Source: Methylotenera sp. G11 (GTDB lineage: Bacteria > Pseudomonadota > Gammaproteobacteria > Burkholderiales > Methylophilaceae). From it: 64,000 nt of DNA. A model generated the notes under the pieces. It saw only the letters and a program-made list of their open reading frames with translations. It did not search any database and had not been told where the DNA came from. A program made the translations under genes and the position numbers. Where the stretch lies: the NCBI RefSeq assembly GCF_000799735.1, contig NZ_JUHH01000001.1:186001-250000 (forward strand). The letters are read 5' to 3'. Below are positions 24,359 through 34,653 of this stretch, piece after piece; the stretch's first letter is position 1, and the number at the start of each line of letters is the position of its first letter.

Positions 24359-25089
24359 TGTTTGCTCCTGCGCTTCATTGCGCGAGCAGACTTATTGCTT
24401 AAATGTAAGCTCCGAATAAAAGGTGAAAGTGCCAAACTGCGGCGGAATCACTGTAGAAGCGCCATGTTTTTGTGGTGACATGGGCCGGTTGAATTTCAAC
24501 GATTGCGAATGCAGCCATTGTGCAATTTAACGAGATATTGCGCATGAGCGCTATACATTTAGATCTGGTTGAGTCGGTCAACTGGACCGAGTCTGTGTAA
24601 ATGATCTAAATTTTATTGTTTAAACAGAGTGGCTCATGTTGAAACAGGTATATTCGTTCGTTAAAGCAAACTAATTGCTATATTTATGCTTAAATGCGGC
24701 CAGGTAATCTGCCTGCTGTAGCTTAAATTCGTTAAAATTCTATCTTTAGTAAATTCCAATTTGTAAAATCGGTGAGCTGCTTATAAGCCGGCCTAACCGA
24801 TATATGCCAAATTTGACGATCACTTTAAGTCGCGCTTTATCTTTGTTTGTCTGCGGCGGCTTGAGCGCTATTTTTTACTTACCGCTACTTTATAATATGG
24901 CGAGCGGCGTTAACCAAGTAATTTTTTTGCCACTAATTTTTTATAAACACACCATCTACAATAAAATGTCCTGATGCGATGTGTTTACTGATATTAAGTG
25001 TATTCTTATCGGGAATTTAACATTAACTCCATTTGTTAAACCATTAAGAATCATCGCAGTATAAGCTACATCAATCATTTAAGCAAAGC
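24359..25089. other. rne/rluC divergent regulatory region
   Basis: This is a 731-bp gap. By analogy with E. coli, the rne side should include a long 5-prime untranslated leader that lets RNase E cleave its own mRNA. Visible structure is an almost perfect hairpin: GAGTCGGTC (24571-24579) with GACCGAGTC (24585-24593), one mismatch. A TATAAT at 24891-24896 and TTGACG at 24814-24819 are candidate promoter elements for rluC. No gene is recognised. Assignment of a leader is inference. Confidence 0.5.
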
Positions 25090-26112
25090 ATGAACAATTT
25101 AATTACAGAAAATCAAGGCGGTAAAATTTCTAAAGTCAGTGAATCGGCTGCGGCATTCCTGACTGTTGATGAGGCTAGCGAAGGTCAGCGCGTTGATAAT
25201 TTTTTGACCAAGACCTTAAAAGGCGTGCCGAAAAGCCACGTTTACCGCATTTTGCGCAGCGGCGAAGTGCGCGTGAATAAAAAACGCATAGATGCAGACT
25301 TTCGCCTGAGCCTGGGCGATGTTGTGCGGGTACCACCAGTCCGGGCAACCATCGCAGAGAAACCTGAAGGCGCAGTACCTGCTGCTTCAAAGTTTGAAAA
25401 CGCAATCATTTACGAAGATGATGCGATGCTGGTCATTGATAAAGCGGCCGGTTTTGCTGTTCATGGCGGCAGCGGTGTCAGCCGTGGCGTGATCGAGCAG
25501 TTGCGTATGGAACGGCCAAAAGCCAAGTTCCTGGAACTGGTGCATAGGCTGGATCGCGAAACTTCAGGCGTGCTGATGCTAGCCAAAAAACGAAGTGCGC
25601 TCGTTGCCTTGCATGAGGCGATCCGCAATAACCAGACTGACAAACGTTATTTGATGTTGGTGCAAGGTGAATGGCTGGAGCAGAAAAAACGTGTAGTGCT
25701 GGATTTGCAGAAATATGTTCTGCCAAATGGTGAGCGCAGGGTGAACGTGGTGACTGATGCCAGCAAAGATAAATTCGGTGAACGCCAGACTTCAGAAACC
25801 ATGTTCCGCTTGATAAAGAACTATAGCCACCCCATTATAGGTAAGTACTCCCTGCTGGAGGCACAATTAGTGACAGGCCGCACCCATCAGCTGCGGGTAC
25901 AATTGTCGCATTTGGGTTTTCCGATTGTTGGAGATGATAAATACGGTGATTTTGCATTGAATAAGGCGCTTGTAAAACATGGCCTTAAACGCATGTTCCT
26001 GCATTCGTCAGTAACAAAAATCAGGCATCCGCTCACACAGGAGAAGCTGGAGCTGGTCGCGCCTATGCCGACAGAGTTGGGTAAGTTTCTGAAGAATTTA
26101 GAGAAAGAATAA
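25090..26112 (+). CDS. rluC: 23S rRNA pseudouridine synthase RluC
   Basis: The 340-residue RluA-family enzyme converts 23S rRNA uridines 955, 2504 and 2580 (E. coli numbering) to pseudouridine. It has an N-terminal S4 RNA-binding domain (about 30-90, VPKSHVYRILRSGEVRVNKKR) and the RluA motif HRLDRETSGVLMLAKK, with the catalytic Asp. The C-terminal pattern VTGRTHQLRVQLSHLGFPIVGDDKYGD is also present. Divergence from rne is the same arrangement as in enterobacteria, which supports RluC over RluD. Confidence 0.94.
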   Translation: MNNLITENQGGKISKVSESAAAFLTVDEASEGQRVDNFLTKTLKGVPKSHVYRILRSGEVRVNKKRIDADFRLSLGDVVRVPPVRATIAEKPEGAVPAASKFENAIIYEDDAMLVIDKAAGFAVHGGSGVSRGVIEQLRMERPKAKFLELVHRLDRETSGVLMLAKKRSALVALHEAIRNNQTDKRYLMLVQGEWLEQKKRVVLDLQKYVLPNGERRVNVVTDASKDKFGERQTSETMFRLIKNYSHPIIGKYSLLEAQLVTGRTHQLRVQLSHLGFPIVGDDKYGDFALNKALVKHGLKRMFLHSSVTKIRHPLTQEKLELVAPMPTELGKFLKNLEKE

Positions 26113-26119
26113 TAGCAGT

Positions 26120-26776
26120 ATGGTAAAGCAGTATGATTTGATCGTGTGGGATTGGGATGGCACGCTCGCCGATTCAACCGGCATGATCACAAGGGCAATT
26201 ATCAAGGCGGCAGAGCAGGCGGGCCTGCCACCGTTAACAGCGCAGGCAGCCAGCAGCATTATTGGCTTAGGCCTGCGCGAGTCGATTGATACCTTGTATC
26301 CCGGCATTTCTGACACGCAGGCCAAGGTGCTGGCCACGCAGTACAATGTGAATTATTTTGCAGGCGAGAGCGACATTCCATTGTTTGCCGGTGCTGCGGA
26401 TACGATCAGGGCACTGAACCGGCGTGGTTTCAAATTGGCCGTGGCTACCGGAAAAAGCCGCCGCGGGCTTAATCTTGCCCTGGAGCACACACAATTGCGC
26501 AATTTCTTTCATGCGACCAGAACCGTGGATGAGTGTTTTTCAAAACCGCATCCGCAGATGCTGGATGAACTCATGGATGACCTGGTTGTACTGCCGGAAC
26601 GCACCTTGATGATTGGCGACACCAGTTATGATCTGCAAATGGCAAAAAATGCCGGTGTACAGTCTATCGGCGTGAGCTATGGCGCCCAATCGGCTGATGC
26701 CTGGCAGGATTTGAGCCCGGTTCAGCAATTTGATGATTTTAATGCATTAAGTCAGTGGCTGCTTGAATATGCATAA
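26120..26776 (+). CDS. HAD-IA family phosphatase (Gph-like)
   Basis: The 218-residue HAD hydrolase has the nucleophile/acid motif WDWDGTLADS, motif II AVATGKSRRGL, and motif III/IV KPHPQMLDEL with MIGDTSYDLQMAKNAG. The helical cap lies between about residues 18 and 80. The family (phosphoglycolate phosphatase-like) dephosphorylates small phosphorylated metabolites; the substrate cannot be told. It follows rluC by 7 bp and overlaps the Rieske gene, the common rluC-HAD-Rieske-sppA order in betaproteobacteria. Confidence 0.9.
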   Translation: MVKQYDLIVWDWDGTLADSTGMITRAIIKAAEQAGLPPLTAQAASSIIGLGLRESIDTLYPGISDTQAKVLATQYNVNYFAGESDIPLFAGAADTIRALNRRGFKLAVATGKSRRGLNLALEHTQLRNFFHATRTVDECFSKPHPQMLDELMDDLVVLPERTLMIGDTSYDLQMAKNAGVQSIGVSYGAQSADAWQDLSPVQQFDDFNALSQWLLEYA

Positions 26777-27146
26777 TTTACCAGGCATGGATATTGATGT
26801 GGATTCAGTGGTTTTAAACAGCGCAGACCTCGAGGATGGCGGTAAAGGCCTGCGTTTTGCGCTACCGGCCTTGGGGCAGAATGTGACGGGGTTTGTTGTC
26901 CGGTATAAAGGTAAGCCTTATGCTTACGTAAACCAGTGTGCGCATGTTTCGGTGGAGCTGGATTGGAATCAGGGTGAGTTTTTCACTGCGCAGCAAGACT
27001 TTCTGATCTGTGCAACACATGGCGCGCATTATCGTCCGGACAACGGGTTTTGTGTCATGGGGCCGTGCAAAGGAAAAAGCTTGAAGCCATTGAAAGCCAT
27101 TGAACAAAATGGCCAAATTATCATCAACATCACATCCGCTATTTAA
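26769..27146 (+). CDS. Rieske [2Fe-2S] domain protein
   Basis: This 125-residue single-domain protein has Rieske ligands CAH (NQCAHVSVELDW) and CATH (ICATHGAHYRPDNG). ATG 26769 overlaps the end of the phosphatase gene by 8 bp; a TTG at 26763 is less likely. It stands apart from any oxygenase. It is in the rluC-HAD-sppA operon, so perhaps it has an RNA- or envelope-linked role, but that is a guess. Unlike the ferredoxin after sufT it has a longer C-terminal strand. Confidence 0.88.
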   Translation: MHNLPGMDIDVDSVVLNSADLEDGGKGLRFALPALGQNVTGFVVRYKGKPYAYVNQCAHVSVELDWNQGEFFTAQQDFLICATHGAHYRPDNGFCVMGPCKGKSLKPLKAIEQNGQIIINITSAI

Positions 27147-27198
27147 ACGGTATTTTATTAATCGCGATATTTAAGCGTTAACTCAGGAATTTTGAATC

Positions 27199-28212
27199 AT
27201 GTCAGAACAGAATCAGCAAACAGAAGCTGCAAATGAAGCAGGGCAGAAACCTAATACCATTGAAGATGCAAAATGGCAGCGAGACGTGATCGAAAAGCTG
27301 GCTTTTTCCGCATTGACCGAACAGAAAACGGCTCGTCGCTGGAGCACGCTGTTTAAAAGCCTGACCTTTGCATACCTGCTGGTGTTGTTGTTGATGGCGC
27401 TGGGTGTGTTTAATGACGGTAAAAAGACTTTTGATACGCATACCGCACTCATCGATATTTCCGGCGTGATCGAGGCCGGTGGAGAGGTGAATGCCGATGC
27501 CGTGATGAACAGCCTGCATGATGCATATGACAGCAAAGGCACCAAAGGTATTATCCTGCGCATCAACAGCCCGGGCGGCAGCCCGGTGCAGGCTGGCATT
27601 ATCAATGATGAGATCAAGCGCCAGAGAAAACTGCATCCGAATATTCCGGTTTATGCGGTAGTGGAAGATATCTGCGCTTCAGGCGGTTATTACATCGCAG
27701 CGGCAGCTGATAAGATTTATGTGGACAAGGCCAGTATCGTTGGCTCTATCGGGGTGCTGATGGATGGCTATGGCTTTACTGAAGCCATGAAAAAAGTCGG
27801 TGTCGAACGCCGCCTGATGACTGCCGGTGAAAACAAAGCGATGCTTGATCCATTCTCGCCGGTTAATCCCAAACACCAGGAATTGGCGCAAGCGATGCTG
27901 AATGAAGTGCATGAGCAATTTAAAACCGTGGTGCGTGAAGGCAGGGGCACACGCCTGAAAGAAACGCCGGAAGTTTTCAGCGGCCTGTTCTGGAGCGGCG
28001 AGCAAAGCATCAAGCTTGGCCTGGCTGATGCTTTGGGCAGTGCCGATTATGTCGCACGTGAAGTCATCAAGCAGGAAGAAATTGTAGACTTTACCTATCA
28101 GGAAGACTTTGCCAGCCGCATTGCCAAACGCATTGGCGCCAGCGTGAGCGCTACGCTGGGCGAGGTGATTGCCAGGCAGTTGATCAGCTCGGGCGAGGTC
28201 AAGCTGCGTTAA
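27199..28212 (+). CDS. sppA: S49-family signal peptide peptidase (SppA-like)
   Basis: The 337-residue membrane protease is of the short SppA type. A single transmembrane helix is at about 54-71 (FAYLLVLLLMALGVF) and the catalytic domain faces the periplasm. It includes RINSPGGSPVQAG, the nucleophile Ser in CASGGYYIA and the Lys candidate in AGENKAMLDPFSP. It degrades signal peptides and misfolded membrane segments. AGGA precedes the start, 52 bp after the Rieske gene. Confidence 0.93.
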   Translation: MSEQNQQTEAANEAGQKPNTIEDAKWQRDVIEKLAFSALTEQKTARRWSTLFKSLTFAYLLVLLLMALGVFNDGKKTFDTHTALIDISGVIEAGGEVNADAVMNSLHDAYDSKGTKGIILRINSPGGSPVQAGIINDEIKRQRKLHPNIPVYAVVEDICASGGYYIAAAADKIYVDKASIVGSIGVLMDGYGFTEAMKKVGVERRLMTAGENKAMLDPFSPVNPKHQELAQAMLNEVHEQFKTVVREGRGTRLKETPEVFSGLFWSGEQSIKLGLADALGSADYVAREVIKQEEIVDFTYQEDFASRIAKRIGASVSATLGEVIARQLISSGEVKLR

Positions 28213-28228
28213 GCGGCATTTGCAGGGG

Positions 28229-29041
28229 CTAATCCTCGATCCTGATGGATTTATATTCTGCCGGTGCGGCAGGATATTTCAGGTTAAGGTTTTTTAAGGT
28301 TTTGAGCAGCAGCCTTGATACCAGCAGGTTCCTGTTGGTTTTGGAATCTGCCGGCACGATGTACCAGGGAGCATGTTTGCTGGAGGTGGCTTTGATTGCC
28401 TGTTCGTAAGCCACGGCATAGTCTGGCCATAATTCACGCTCCTTGAGGTCGGCTGGGTTGAATTTCCAGGTTTTTTCAGGGTCGTCCAGACGTTCCTGCA
28501 GGCGTTTCTTCTGCTCGTCTTTGGAAATATGTAAAAAGCATTTAATGATAGTCGTGCCGGTCTCTGCCAGCATGCGTTCAAAATCATTGATCTGTGCGTA
28601 GCGCCGGGTGCATTCCTCGTGATCAATCCAGTCGTGCACTTTCACGATAACAACATCTTCATAATGGCTGCGGTTGAAAATGACCAGTTCGCCTGATTTA
28701 GGCACTTGCTGATGCACGCGCCACAGGTAGTCATGCGCCAGTTCCTCGCTGCTTGGTGCCTTGAAATTAGCCAGGCGTATGCCCAAGGGGTCGCACTCGC
28801 TGAATACATGGCGAATCGTGCCATCCTTGCCGCTGGTATCCATGCCCTGTAGTACCAGCAGTATCTTGTGCTTGCCTTGGGCATGCAATATATCCTGGTA
28901 TCGGTTGATTTCCGACACCAGCTCTGCAAACGCAACCGTATCTTCTTCCTTGGTAACGCTACGCTCGGATTTATCCCGTGGGTTGAAGTCCTTGAGTGAA
29001 AAGCTCTTCGGATTAACGCGGTATTGATCAAGGTTTGCCAT
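28229..29041 (-). CDS. PPK2-family polyphosphate kinase
   Basis: The 270-residue PPK2 enzyme transfers phosphate between polyphosphate and nucleotides. Walker A is GMDTSGKDGTIRH, Walker B-like FNRSHYEDVVIVKVHDW is present, and the lid arginines fall in ISKDEQKKRLQERL. Length and motifs fit the class I/III enzymes that phosphorylate ADP or AMP; the class cannot be fixed by eye. Start 29041 has AGGGA at the right distance. The upstream ATG (29089) would run into the terminator. Convergent with sppA. Confidence 0.92.
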   Translation of the reverse strand: MANLDQYRVNPKSFSLKDFNPRDKSERSVTKEEDTVAFAELVSEINRYQDILHAQGKHKILLVLQGMDTSGKDGTIRHVFSECDPLGIRLANFKAPSSEELAHDYLWRVHQQVPKSGELVIFNRSHYEDVVIVKVHDWIDHEECTRRYAQINDFERMLAETGTTIIKCFLHISKDEQKKRLQERLDDPEKTWKFNPADLKERELWPDYAVAYEQAIKATSSKHAPWYIVPADSKTNRNLLVSRLLLKTLKNLNLKYPAAPAEYKSIRIED

Positions 29042-29090
29042 TTTTCGTCCCTGAAATAATTTTTGGATATTGTGAATATTAAACAACAAA

Positions 29091-29120
29091 AAAGCCCAAT
29101 AGTGTTATCTATTGGGCTTT
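29091..29120. terminator. Bidirectional terminator between pgi and ppk2
   Basis: AAAGCCCAATAG (29091-29102) pairs with CTATTGGGCTTT (29109-29120) over a 6-base loop. On the minus strand it is followed by a T-rich run, so it ends the glgB-pgi transcript. Confidence 0.88.
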
Positions 29121-29150
29121 TGCGTCTGAGGCGACAATACTTAATGTATT

Positions 29151-30812
29151 TTACACATCAATTTTGAGTAATTTGGTGTAATTGATCAAACCGTTGGTCG
29201 AGCTGTCGTAGTTGGTCACGACTTCGTCGCTGATCAGCTGCGGCAGGATCTGTTGTGCAATCTGCTTGCCGTACTCAACACCCCATTGGTCGTAGCTGTT
29301 GATGTCCCAGATAATGCCTTGTACGAATATCTTGTGTTCATACAGTGCAATCAGTTTACCCAGGGTGTTCGGTGTCAGTTTGTCGAACATGATGGAGGAT
29401 GTAGGGCGGTTGCCTTCAAACTCTTTATGCGGCAGCAGGTCTTCAAGCGCTTTGCCGCTGAACCCTTGCTGTTCAAGTTCGGCGCGCGCCTGGTCTCTGG
29501 TTTTACCCAGCATCAGTGATTGCGTCTGCGCCAGGAAGTTGGCAAGCAGGATCTTGTGGTGTGTGTTACCGTTTTCGCCAACTTTGTATTGGCTGTGCAC
29601 CGGCATCAGGAAATCGGCAGGCACGATCTGCGTACCCTGGTGAATCAGCTGGTAGAACGCATGCTGGCCGTTCGTTCCAGCTTCGCCCCAGACGACCGGT
29701 CCGGTCTTGTATGGCACACGCGAGCCGTCACGGCAGATGAATTTACCGTTGCTTTCCATATCTGCCTGCTGGAGGTATGCCGGGAAGCGCGCCAGACCCT
29801 GGTCGTAGGGCAGGATAGCCTGCGTGTCGATATGGAAGAAGTTGTTATACCACACGCCGATCAGCGCCATAATCACCGGCATGTTCTGTTCCAGCGGAGC
29901 TGTCCTGAAGTGTTGGTCCATTTCAAATGCGCCGGTGAGCAAGGCTTCAAAATTATCCATGCCTACATATAAGGCGATAGATAAGCCAATCGCGGACCAT
30001 AGTGAGTAACGGCCGCCTACCCAATCCCAGAATGTGAACATGTTGGCGGTGTCGATACCGAAATCCTGGACGGCTTTGGCATTGGTTGAAAGCGCAACGA
30101 AGTGCTTGGCAACGTGGGAATCGTCATTGGCTGACTTCAGGAACCATGTGCGCGCGGAACGTGCGTTGGTCATGGTTTCCTGTGTCGTGAATGTTTTTGA
30201 AGCCACAATGAATAGCGTGGTTTCCGGATCGCATACATTGAGCGCGCGCATCAAATGAGCGCCATCGATATTGGATACGAAATGTACATTCAGGTCTGGG
30301 CTGGCATATGGTTTCAGTGCATCGCACACCATGACCGGACCCAAGTCAGAGCCGCCGATACCGATGTTGACGATGTCGGTAATGCGCTTTCCGGTATAGC
30401 CAGTCCAGCTGCCGTTACGCACTTTATCTGAAAACTCGCGCATCTGAGCTAATACTGCATTGACGTCAGGCATCACATTGTGGCCATCGACCATTACTGG
30501 CGTATTGGCACGGTTACGCAGCGCGGTATGCAGAACGGCGCGGTTTTCTGTGATGTTGATTTTTTCACCGGCAAACATTTTGTCGCGCCAGTCTTCAATT
30601 CTGGCTTCACGTGCCAGCTGGAACAGCATGGGCAATGTTTCATCGGTGATGCGATGTTTGGAGTAATCAAACAGAATGTCGGCAAATTTAAGGCTGAATT
30701 TGTCAAAGCGCTGCGCATCCTGAGCGAATAAATCGCGCATGTGCAGTGATGCGATATTTTGCTGATGCTGGTTAAGTTTATGCCATACCGGAAGTTTGTG
30801 AAGTGTAGCCAT
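29151..30812 (-). CDS. pgi: Glucose-6-phosphate isomerase
   Basis: This 553-residue enzyme interconverts glucose 6-phosphate and fructose 6-phosphate. The family motifs [37 protein letters not shown] and the C-terminal [13 protein letters not shown] and [14 protein letters not shown] are all present, as is full length. It is 30 bp downstream of glgB on the same strand and likely co-transcribed. In a ribulose monophosphate methylotroph it links fructose 6-phosphate from formaldehyde fixation to glucose-6-phosphate oxidation and to glycogen synthesis. Confidence 0.97.
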   Translation of the reverse strand: MATLHKLPVWHKLNQHQQNIASLHMRDLFAQDAQRFDKFSLKFADILFDYSKHRITDETLPMLFQLAREARIEDWRDKMFAGEKINITENRAVLHTALRNRANTPVMVDGHNVMPDVNAVLAQMREFSDKVRNGSWTGYTGKRITDIVNIGIGGSDLGPVMVCDALKPYASPDLNVHFVSNIDGAHLMRALNVCDPETTLFIVASKTFTTQETMTNARSARTWFLKSANDDSHVAKHFVALSTNAKAVQDFGIDTANMFTFWDWVGGRYSLWSAIGLSIALYVGMDNFEALLTGAFEMDQHFRTAPLEQNMPVIMALIGVWYNNFFHIDTQAILPYDQGLARFPAYLQQADMESNGKFICRDGSRVPYKTGPVVWGEAGTNGQHAFYQLIHQGTQIVPADFLMPVHSQYKVGENGNTHHKILLANFLAQTQSLMLGKTRDQARAELEQQGFSGKALEDLLPHKEFEGNRPTSSIMFDKLTPNTLGKLIALYEHKIFVQGIIWDINSYDQWGVEYGKQIAQQILPQLISDEVVTNYDSSTNGLINYTKLLKIDV

Positions 30813-30842
30813 TTATGTCTTTAAAGTTTTTTATTCAATGAG

Positions 30843-33053
30843 TTATTTAATTTGCAGTACGATCCCAGCCAGTGGCGGCAAGGTGATTACAAGCGATTGA
30901 TGATGGTGCATCCATGCTACATTCTCAGTGCTTAATCCGCCGCCGTTGCCTTGGTTGCTACCGCCATAACAGCTGGCGTCGCTGTTGAAAATTTCCTGGT
31001 AATTTCCAGCTTGCGGCACACCGATGCGGTAGTTACTTCTTAAAACAGGCGTAAAGTTAAGTATTATTATAGCAAAACTATTGTCTAATCCGCGCCTTAG
31101 ATAACTGATAATTGATTGTTCCGTATCGTGACAATCTATCCATTCGAAACCCTGCACTTCAAAGTCCAGTGTATGTAATGATTTAAGGCTTTTGTACAGG
31201 TTGTTCAAGTCAGTATTCAGTTTCTGGATACCCTGGTGCCACTGGTGTCCGGGGTAACTGTCGCCAAGCAGGTGCCAGTCCAGGCTGCTGTTGACATTCC
31301 ATTCGCGGCCTTGCCCGAATTCATTGCCCATGAAGTTGAGTTTTTTACCGGGCGAAGTCATCTGGTAGGTGGTCAGCAGGCGCAGGTTGGCAAACTTCTG
31401 CCAGGTGTCGCCGGGCATTTTGTCCAGCAGTGATTTCTTGCCATGCACGACCTCATCATGGGAGAACGGCAGTACAAAGTTTTCCGAGTATGCGTAAAGC
31501 TGGCCGAAAGTCAGTTTCTCATGGTAGTAGCGTCTGTGTACCGGATCGTTTTCTATATAGCTCAGCGTGTCGTTCATCCAGCCCATATTCCATTTCATGC
31601 TGAAGCCTAAGCCACCCAGGTAGACCGGGCGTGACACCATCGGCCATGCGGTTGATTCTTCTGCAATCGTCAGCGCGCCGGGAAAATCTTCGCCGACCAT
31701 GACGTTGAGCTGCTTCAGGAAGTCGATCACATCCAGGTTTTCACGCCCGCCAAATTTGTTCGGCAGCCATTCGCCGGCCTTGCGTGAGTAATCCAGATAA
31801 AGCATCGATGCAACGGCATCCACGCGCAAACCATCAATGTGGAATTCGTTGAGCCAGAAGTAGGCGTTGGCAATCAGGAAATTGCGGACCTCGTTACGGC
31901 CATAGTTGAAAATGTAGGTGCCCCAGTCCTGGTGTTCACCGAGCCGCGGGTCTTCATGCTCGTATAGCGCCGTACCGTCAAACCTTGCCAGCGCCCAGTC
32001 ATCTTTCGGGAAATGTCCCGGTACCCAGTCGAGGATAACGCCGATATTCGCCTGGTGAAACGCATCAATCAAAAAGCGCAGGTCATCCGGCGAGCCGAAA
32101 CGGTTGGTGACACCGAAGTAGCCTGTGGTCTGGTAGCCCCATGATTCATTCAGCGGGTGCTCGGTAATCGGCAGCAATTCAACATGCGTATAGCCCATGC
32201 TGGCTACGTGCGGCACCAGTGATTTGGCAAGTTCGCGATAAGTTAAAAAGTGGCCTTTTGCATTACGCTGCCAAGAGCCCAGGTGTACCTCATAGCAGTT
32301 GAACGGGCTGTGCAGCCAGTCACGTTTCTTGCGTGCAACCAGCCATTCCTTGTCCTGCCACTGGTGGTGGCTGGCGCTGATTTTAGCTGCAGTGCCCGGG
32401 CGCTGTTCGTATTCGAAACCGTAAGGGTCTGTTTTGACCAGGACAGCGCCGCTGTGGCGATTGCGGATCTCGAATTTATACGTGTCGCTCGTGCTGAGGC
32501 CGGGAATGAAAATATCCCAGATTCCGCTGGAGCCATGAGCGCGCATTGGATGTATGCGGCCATCCCAGTTGTTGAAGTTGCCGATGACGCTGACGCGCTC
32601 GGCGTTAGGCGCCCAGACGGCAAAGCGCACACCGGGTATGCCGTCCTGCGACATGCACTGTGCGCCTAATGTTTTATAAGCCTGTTTCAGGCGGCCTTCA
32701 GCAAACAGGTAAAGTTCATCCTGGCTGATGCTGCTGTTGAAGGTGTAGGGGTCATGAATTTCATAGCTATGGTCAGCGGACTGAATTTTTAGCTGACATG
32801 GGGTTGGCAATGCGGTTTTGTAGCAGAGTTCGAACAAGCCGTCCTTATGTGTTTTTTCGAGCTTGTCCCAGGCTGCTCCATTCTTGATGAACACCTCTCC
32901 GGCACTTGGAATGAATGCCCGGTAAACAAATCCGCTGCCGCTGTCGTCATGGTTCACATGCTGTCCCAGATAGCTGAAAGGATCGTGGTGACTGGCATGT
33001 AAAATGAGCTGGCGCGCGTGAGAATTTGCTTTGGATGTTTTGGAATTTACCAA
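30843..33053 (-). CDS. glgB: 1,4-alpha-glucan branching enzyme
   Basis: The 736-residue GH13 enzyme introduces alpha-1,6 branches in glycogen. An N-terminal extension and CBM48-type domain (about 1-230, [24 protein letters not shown]) precede the catalytic barrel. The nucleophile Asp lies in [16 protein letters not shown], the acid Glu in [10 protein letters not shown], and the transition-state Asp in [13 protein letters not shown] beta-sandwich ends the protein. Heads the leftward glgB-pgi unit and diverges from glgC across 183 bp with shared regulatory repeats. Confidence 0.97.
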   Translation of the reverse strand: MVNSKTSKANSHARQLILHASHHDPFSYLGQHVNHDDSGSGFVYRAFIPSAGEVFIKNGAAWDKLEKTHKDGLFELCYKTALPTPCQLKIQSADHSYEIHDPYTFNSSISQDELYLFAEGRLKQAYKTLGAQCMSQDGIPGVRFAVWAPNAERVSVIGNFNNWDGRIHPMRAHGSSGIWDIFIPGLSTSDTYKFEIRNRHSGAVLVKTDPYGFEYEQRPGTAAKISASHHQWQDKEWLVARKKRDWLHSPFNCYEVHLGSWQRNAKGHFLTYRELAKSLVPHVASMGYTHVELLPITEHPLNESWGYQTTGYFGVTNRFGSPDDLRFLIDAFHQANIGVILDWVPGHFPKDDWALARFDGTALYEHEDPRLGEHQDWGTYIFNYGRNEVRNFLIANAYFWLNEFHIDGLRVDAVASMLYLDYSRKAGEWLPNKFGGRENLDVIDFLKQLNVMVGEDFPGALTIAEESTAWPMVSRPVYLGGLGFSMKWNMGWMNDTLSYIENDPVHRRYYHEKLTFGQLYAYSENFVLPFSHDEVVHGKKSLLDKMPGDTWQKFANLRLLTTYQMTSPGKKLNFMGNEFGQGREWNVNSSLDWHLLGDSYPGHQWHQGIQKLNTDLNNLYKSLKSLHTLDFEVQGFEWIDCHDTEQSIISYLRRGLDNSFAIIILNFTPVLRSNYRIGVPQAGNYQEIFNSDASCYGGSNQGNGGGLSTENVAWMHHHQSLVITLPPLAGIVLQIK

Positions 33054-33113
33054 GATGGATAGCCCCTGATGTATTTAAGGATATTTCGGCTTTTATTTGT
33101 GAAAAATTAACTG

Positions 33114-33151
33114 TTTAAGCTAGATTATAGTGCTTTAAGCTGATTATAATG
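33114..33151. promoter_or_regulatory. Direct repeats and promoter between glgB and glgC
   Basis: TTTAAGCTAGATTATAGTG (33114-33132) is followed one base later by TTTAAGCTGATTATAATG (33134-33151), an imperfect 18-19 bp direct repeat. The second copy contains TATAAT (33145-33150), a good -10 for glgC. Tandem sites over a promoter suggest regulator binding that could co-control both divergent glycogen units. Confidence 0.45.
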
Positions 33152-33236
33152 TAATCAATCGCAGTCGGAAGTAAAAATTAGCCGGTTGGCCCAGCCGGCA
33201 CAGATAAAGTAACTATACAAACTTCAGGAGGGCATC

Positions 33237-34529
33237 ATGTCGACTAATCGGCAAACAGACCAGCATTCAGATCGTTTTATTAGTACCTTAACCAAAAACA
33301 CTGTCGCGATTATTCTTGCGGGTGGACGCGGTAGCCGATTAAAGAGCCTTACCGACTGGCGAGCGAAGCCCGCAGTGCAGTTTGGCGGCAAGTTCCGCAT
33401 CATCGATTTCCCTTTATCCAATTGCGTCAACTCCGGCATTCGCCGCATCAATGTGGCAACGCAATACAAAGCACAGAGCCTGATCCAGCATATTCAGCGT
33501 GGCTGGGGGTTTTTACGCGGCGAGTTTAATGAGTATGTGAACATTATCCCGGCCCAGCAGCGCATCTCTGAAGAATGGTACAAGGGAACGGCCGATGCGG
33601 TCTACCAGAACATAGACCTGCTGCGCGAGGGCGGCGCAGAATATATCCTGATCCTGGCCGGTGACCATATCTATAAAATGGACTACGGCAAAATGCTGGC
33701 AACGCATGTGAGAAACAATGCGGATATGACGGTAGCTTGCATTAATGTGCCGCTTGAAGATGCCAAAGGTTTCGGTGTGCTGGCAGTGAACGAAACGGAC
33801 AGGGTGGTGGAGTTTGCAGAGAAGCCGGCAAACCCTAAACACATGCCTGGTGATCCGACCAAAGCGTTTGCCAGCATGGGGATTTACGTATTCAACGCCA
33901 AATTCCTCTATGAGCAGCTGATCCGTGATGCGGGTGATCCGAAATCAAGCCACGATTTTGGCGGCGACATCATCCCTTACATCATCAAGAAATATAAAGT
34001 GCAGGCACACCGCTTTACCGATAGCTGCGTAGGTGCCAAGAATGAGAATTTCTACTGGCGTGATGTCGGAACGATCGATGCCTATTGGGAAGCGAATATG
34101 GAGCTTACCAAGGTCATCCCCGAACTGAACCTGTATGACCGTGAATGGCCGATCTGGACTTACCAGGAGCAGTTGCCACCGGCCAAGTTCGTGTTCAATG
34201 ATGAAGGGCGCACCGGCAAGGCGACTGATTCGCTGGTATCCGGCGGCTGCCTGATCAGCGGCTCCTGTGTCACCAATTCCGTGCTGTTCTCGGATGTGCG
34301 CGTGCATAGTTATTGCGATATTCAGGGAGCGGTCATTCTGCCGAAAGTCACCATCAACCGTAACACGATCCTGAAAAACGTTGTGATTGACCGCGGGTGC
34401 ATCATCCCCGAAGGCATGCAGATCGGCGTGGATCTGGCGCTGGATGCCAAGCGGTTTTATGTATCGGAGAAAGGTATCGTGCTGGTGACGCCTGATATGC
34501 TGGGCCAGGACCTGTACCGTGTCGTTTGA
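33237..34529 (+). CDS. glgC: Glucose-1-phosphate adenylyltransferase
   Basis: The 430-residue ADP-glucose pyrophosphorylase is the first committed step of glycogen synthesis. The N-terminal nucleotide motif [21 protein letters not shown] and the conserved [10 protein letters not shown] follow, with the substrate loop VVEFAEKP. The [11 protein letters not shown] motif comes next and a left-handed beta-helix closes the protein. AGGAGG precedes ATG 33237. The family is allosterically activated (fructose 1,6-bisphosphate or fructose 6-phosphate in many proteobacteria). Opens the glgC-GH57-malQ-glk row. Confidence 0.97.
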   Translation: MSTNRQTDQHSDRFISTLTKNTVAIILAGGRGSRLKSLTDWRAKPAVQFGGKFRIIDFPLSNCVNSGIRRINVATQYKAQSLIQHIQRGWGFLRGEFNEYVNIIPAQQRISEEWYKGTADAVYQNIDLLREGGAEYILILAGDHIYKMDYGKMLATHVRNNADMTVACINVPLEDAKGFGVLAVNETDRVVEFAEKPANPKHMPGDPTKAFASMGIYVFNAKFLYEQLIRDAGDPKSSHDFGGDIIPYIIKKYKVQAHRFTDSCVGAKNENFYWRDVGTIDAYWEANMELTKVIPELNLYDREWPIWTYQEQLPPAKFVFNDEGRTGKATDSLVSGGCLISGSCVTNSVLFSDVRVHSYCDIQGAVILPKVTINRNTILKNVVIDRGCIIPEGMQIGVDLALDAKRFYVSEKGIVLVTPDMLGQDLYRVV

Positions 34530-34653
34530 TCGCGCCTGAAAGTTTCAAACCAGAATACTTAAGTCAAGAGCGCGGGCTGCTGGATGATTAAGTATTCGCC
34601 CCGGTGTTAAAAGTGTTTTAAAGTATTGATTAATAGTTAAGGTTTATTCTGAA

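Noticed and set aside
24399-24581. 60-residue minus-strand frame upstream of rne
   Set aside because: No ribosome site or similarity; it lies in what is probably the rne leader.
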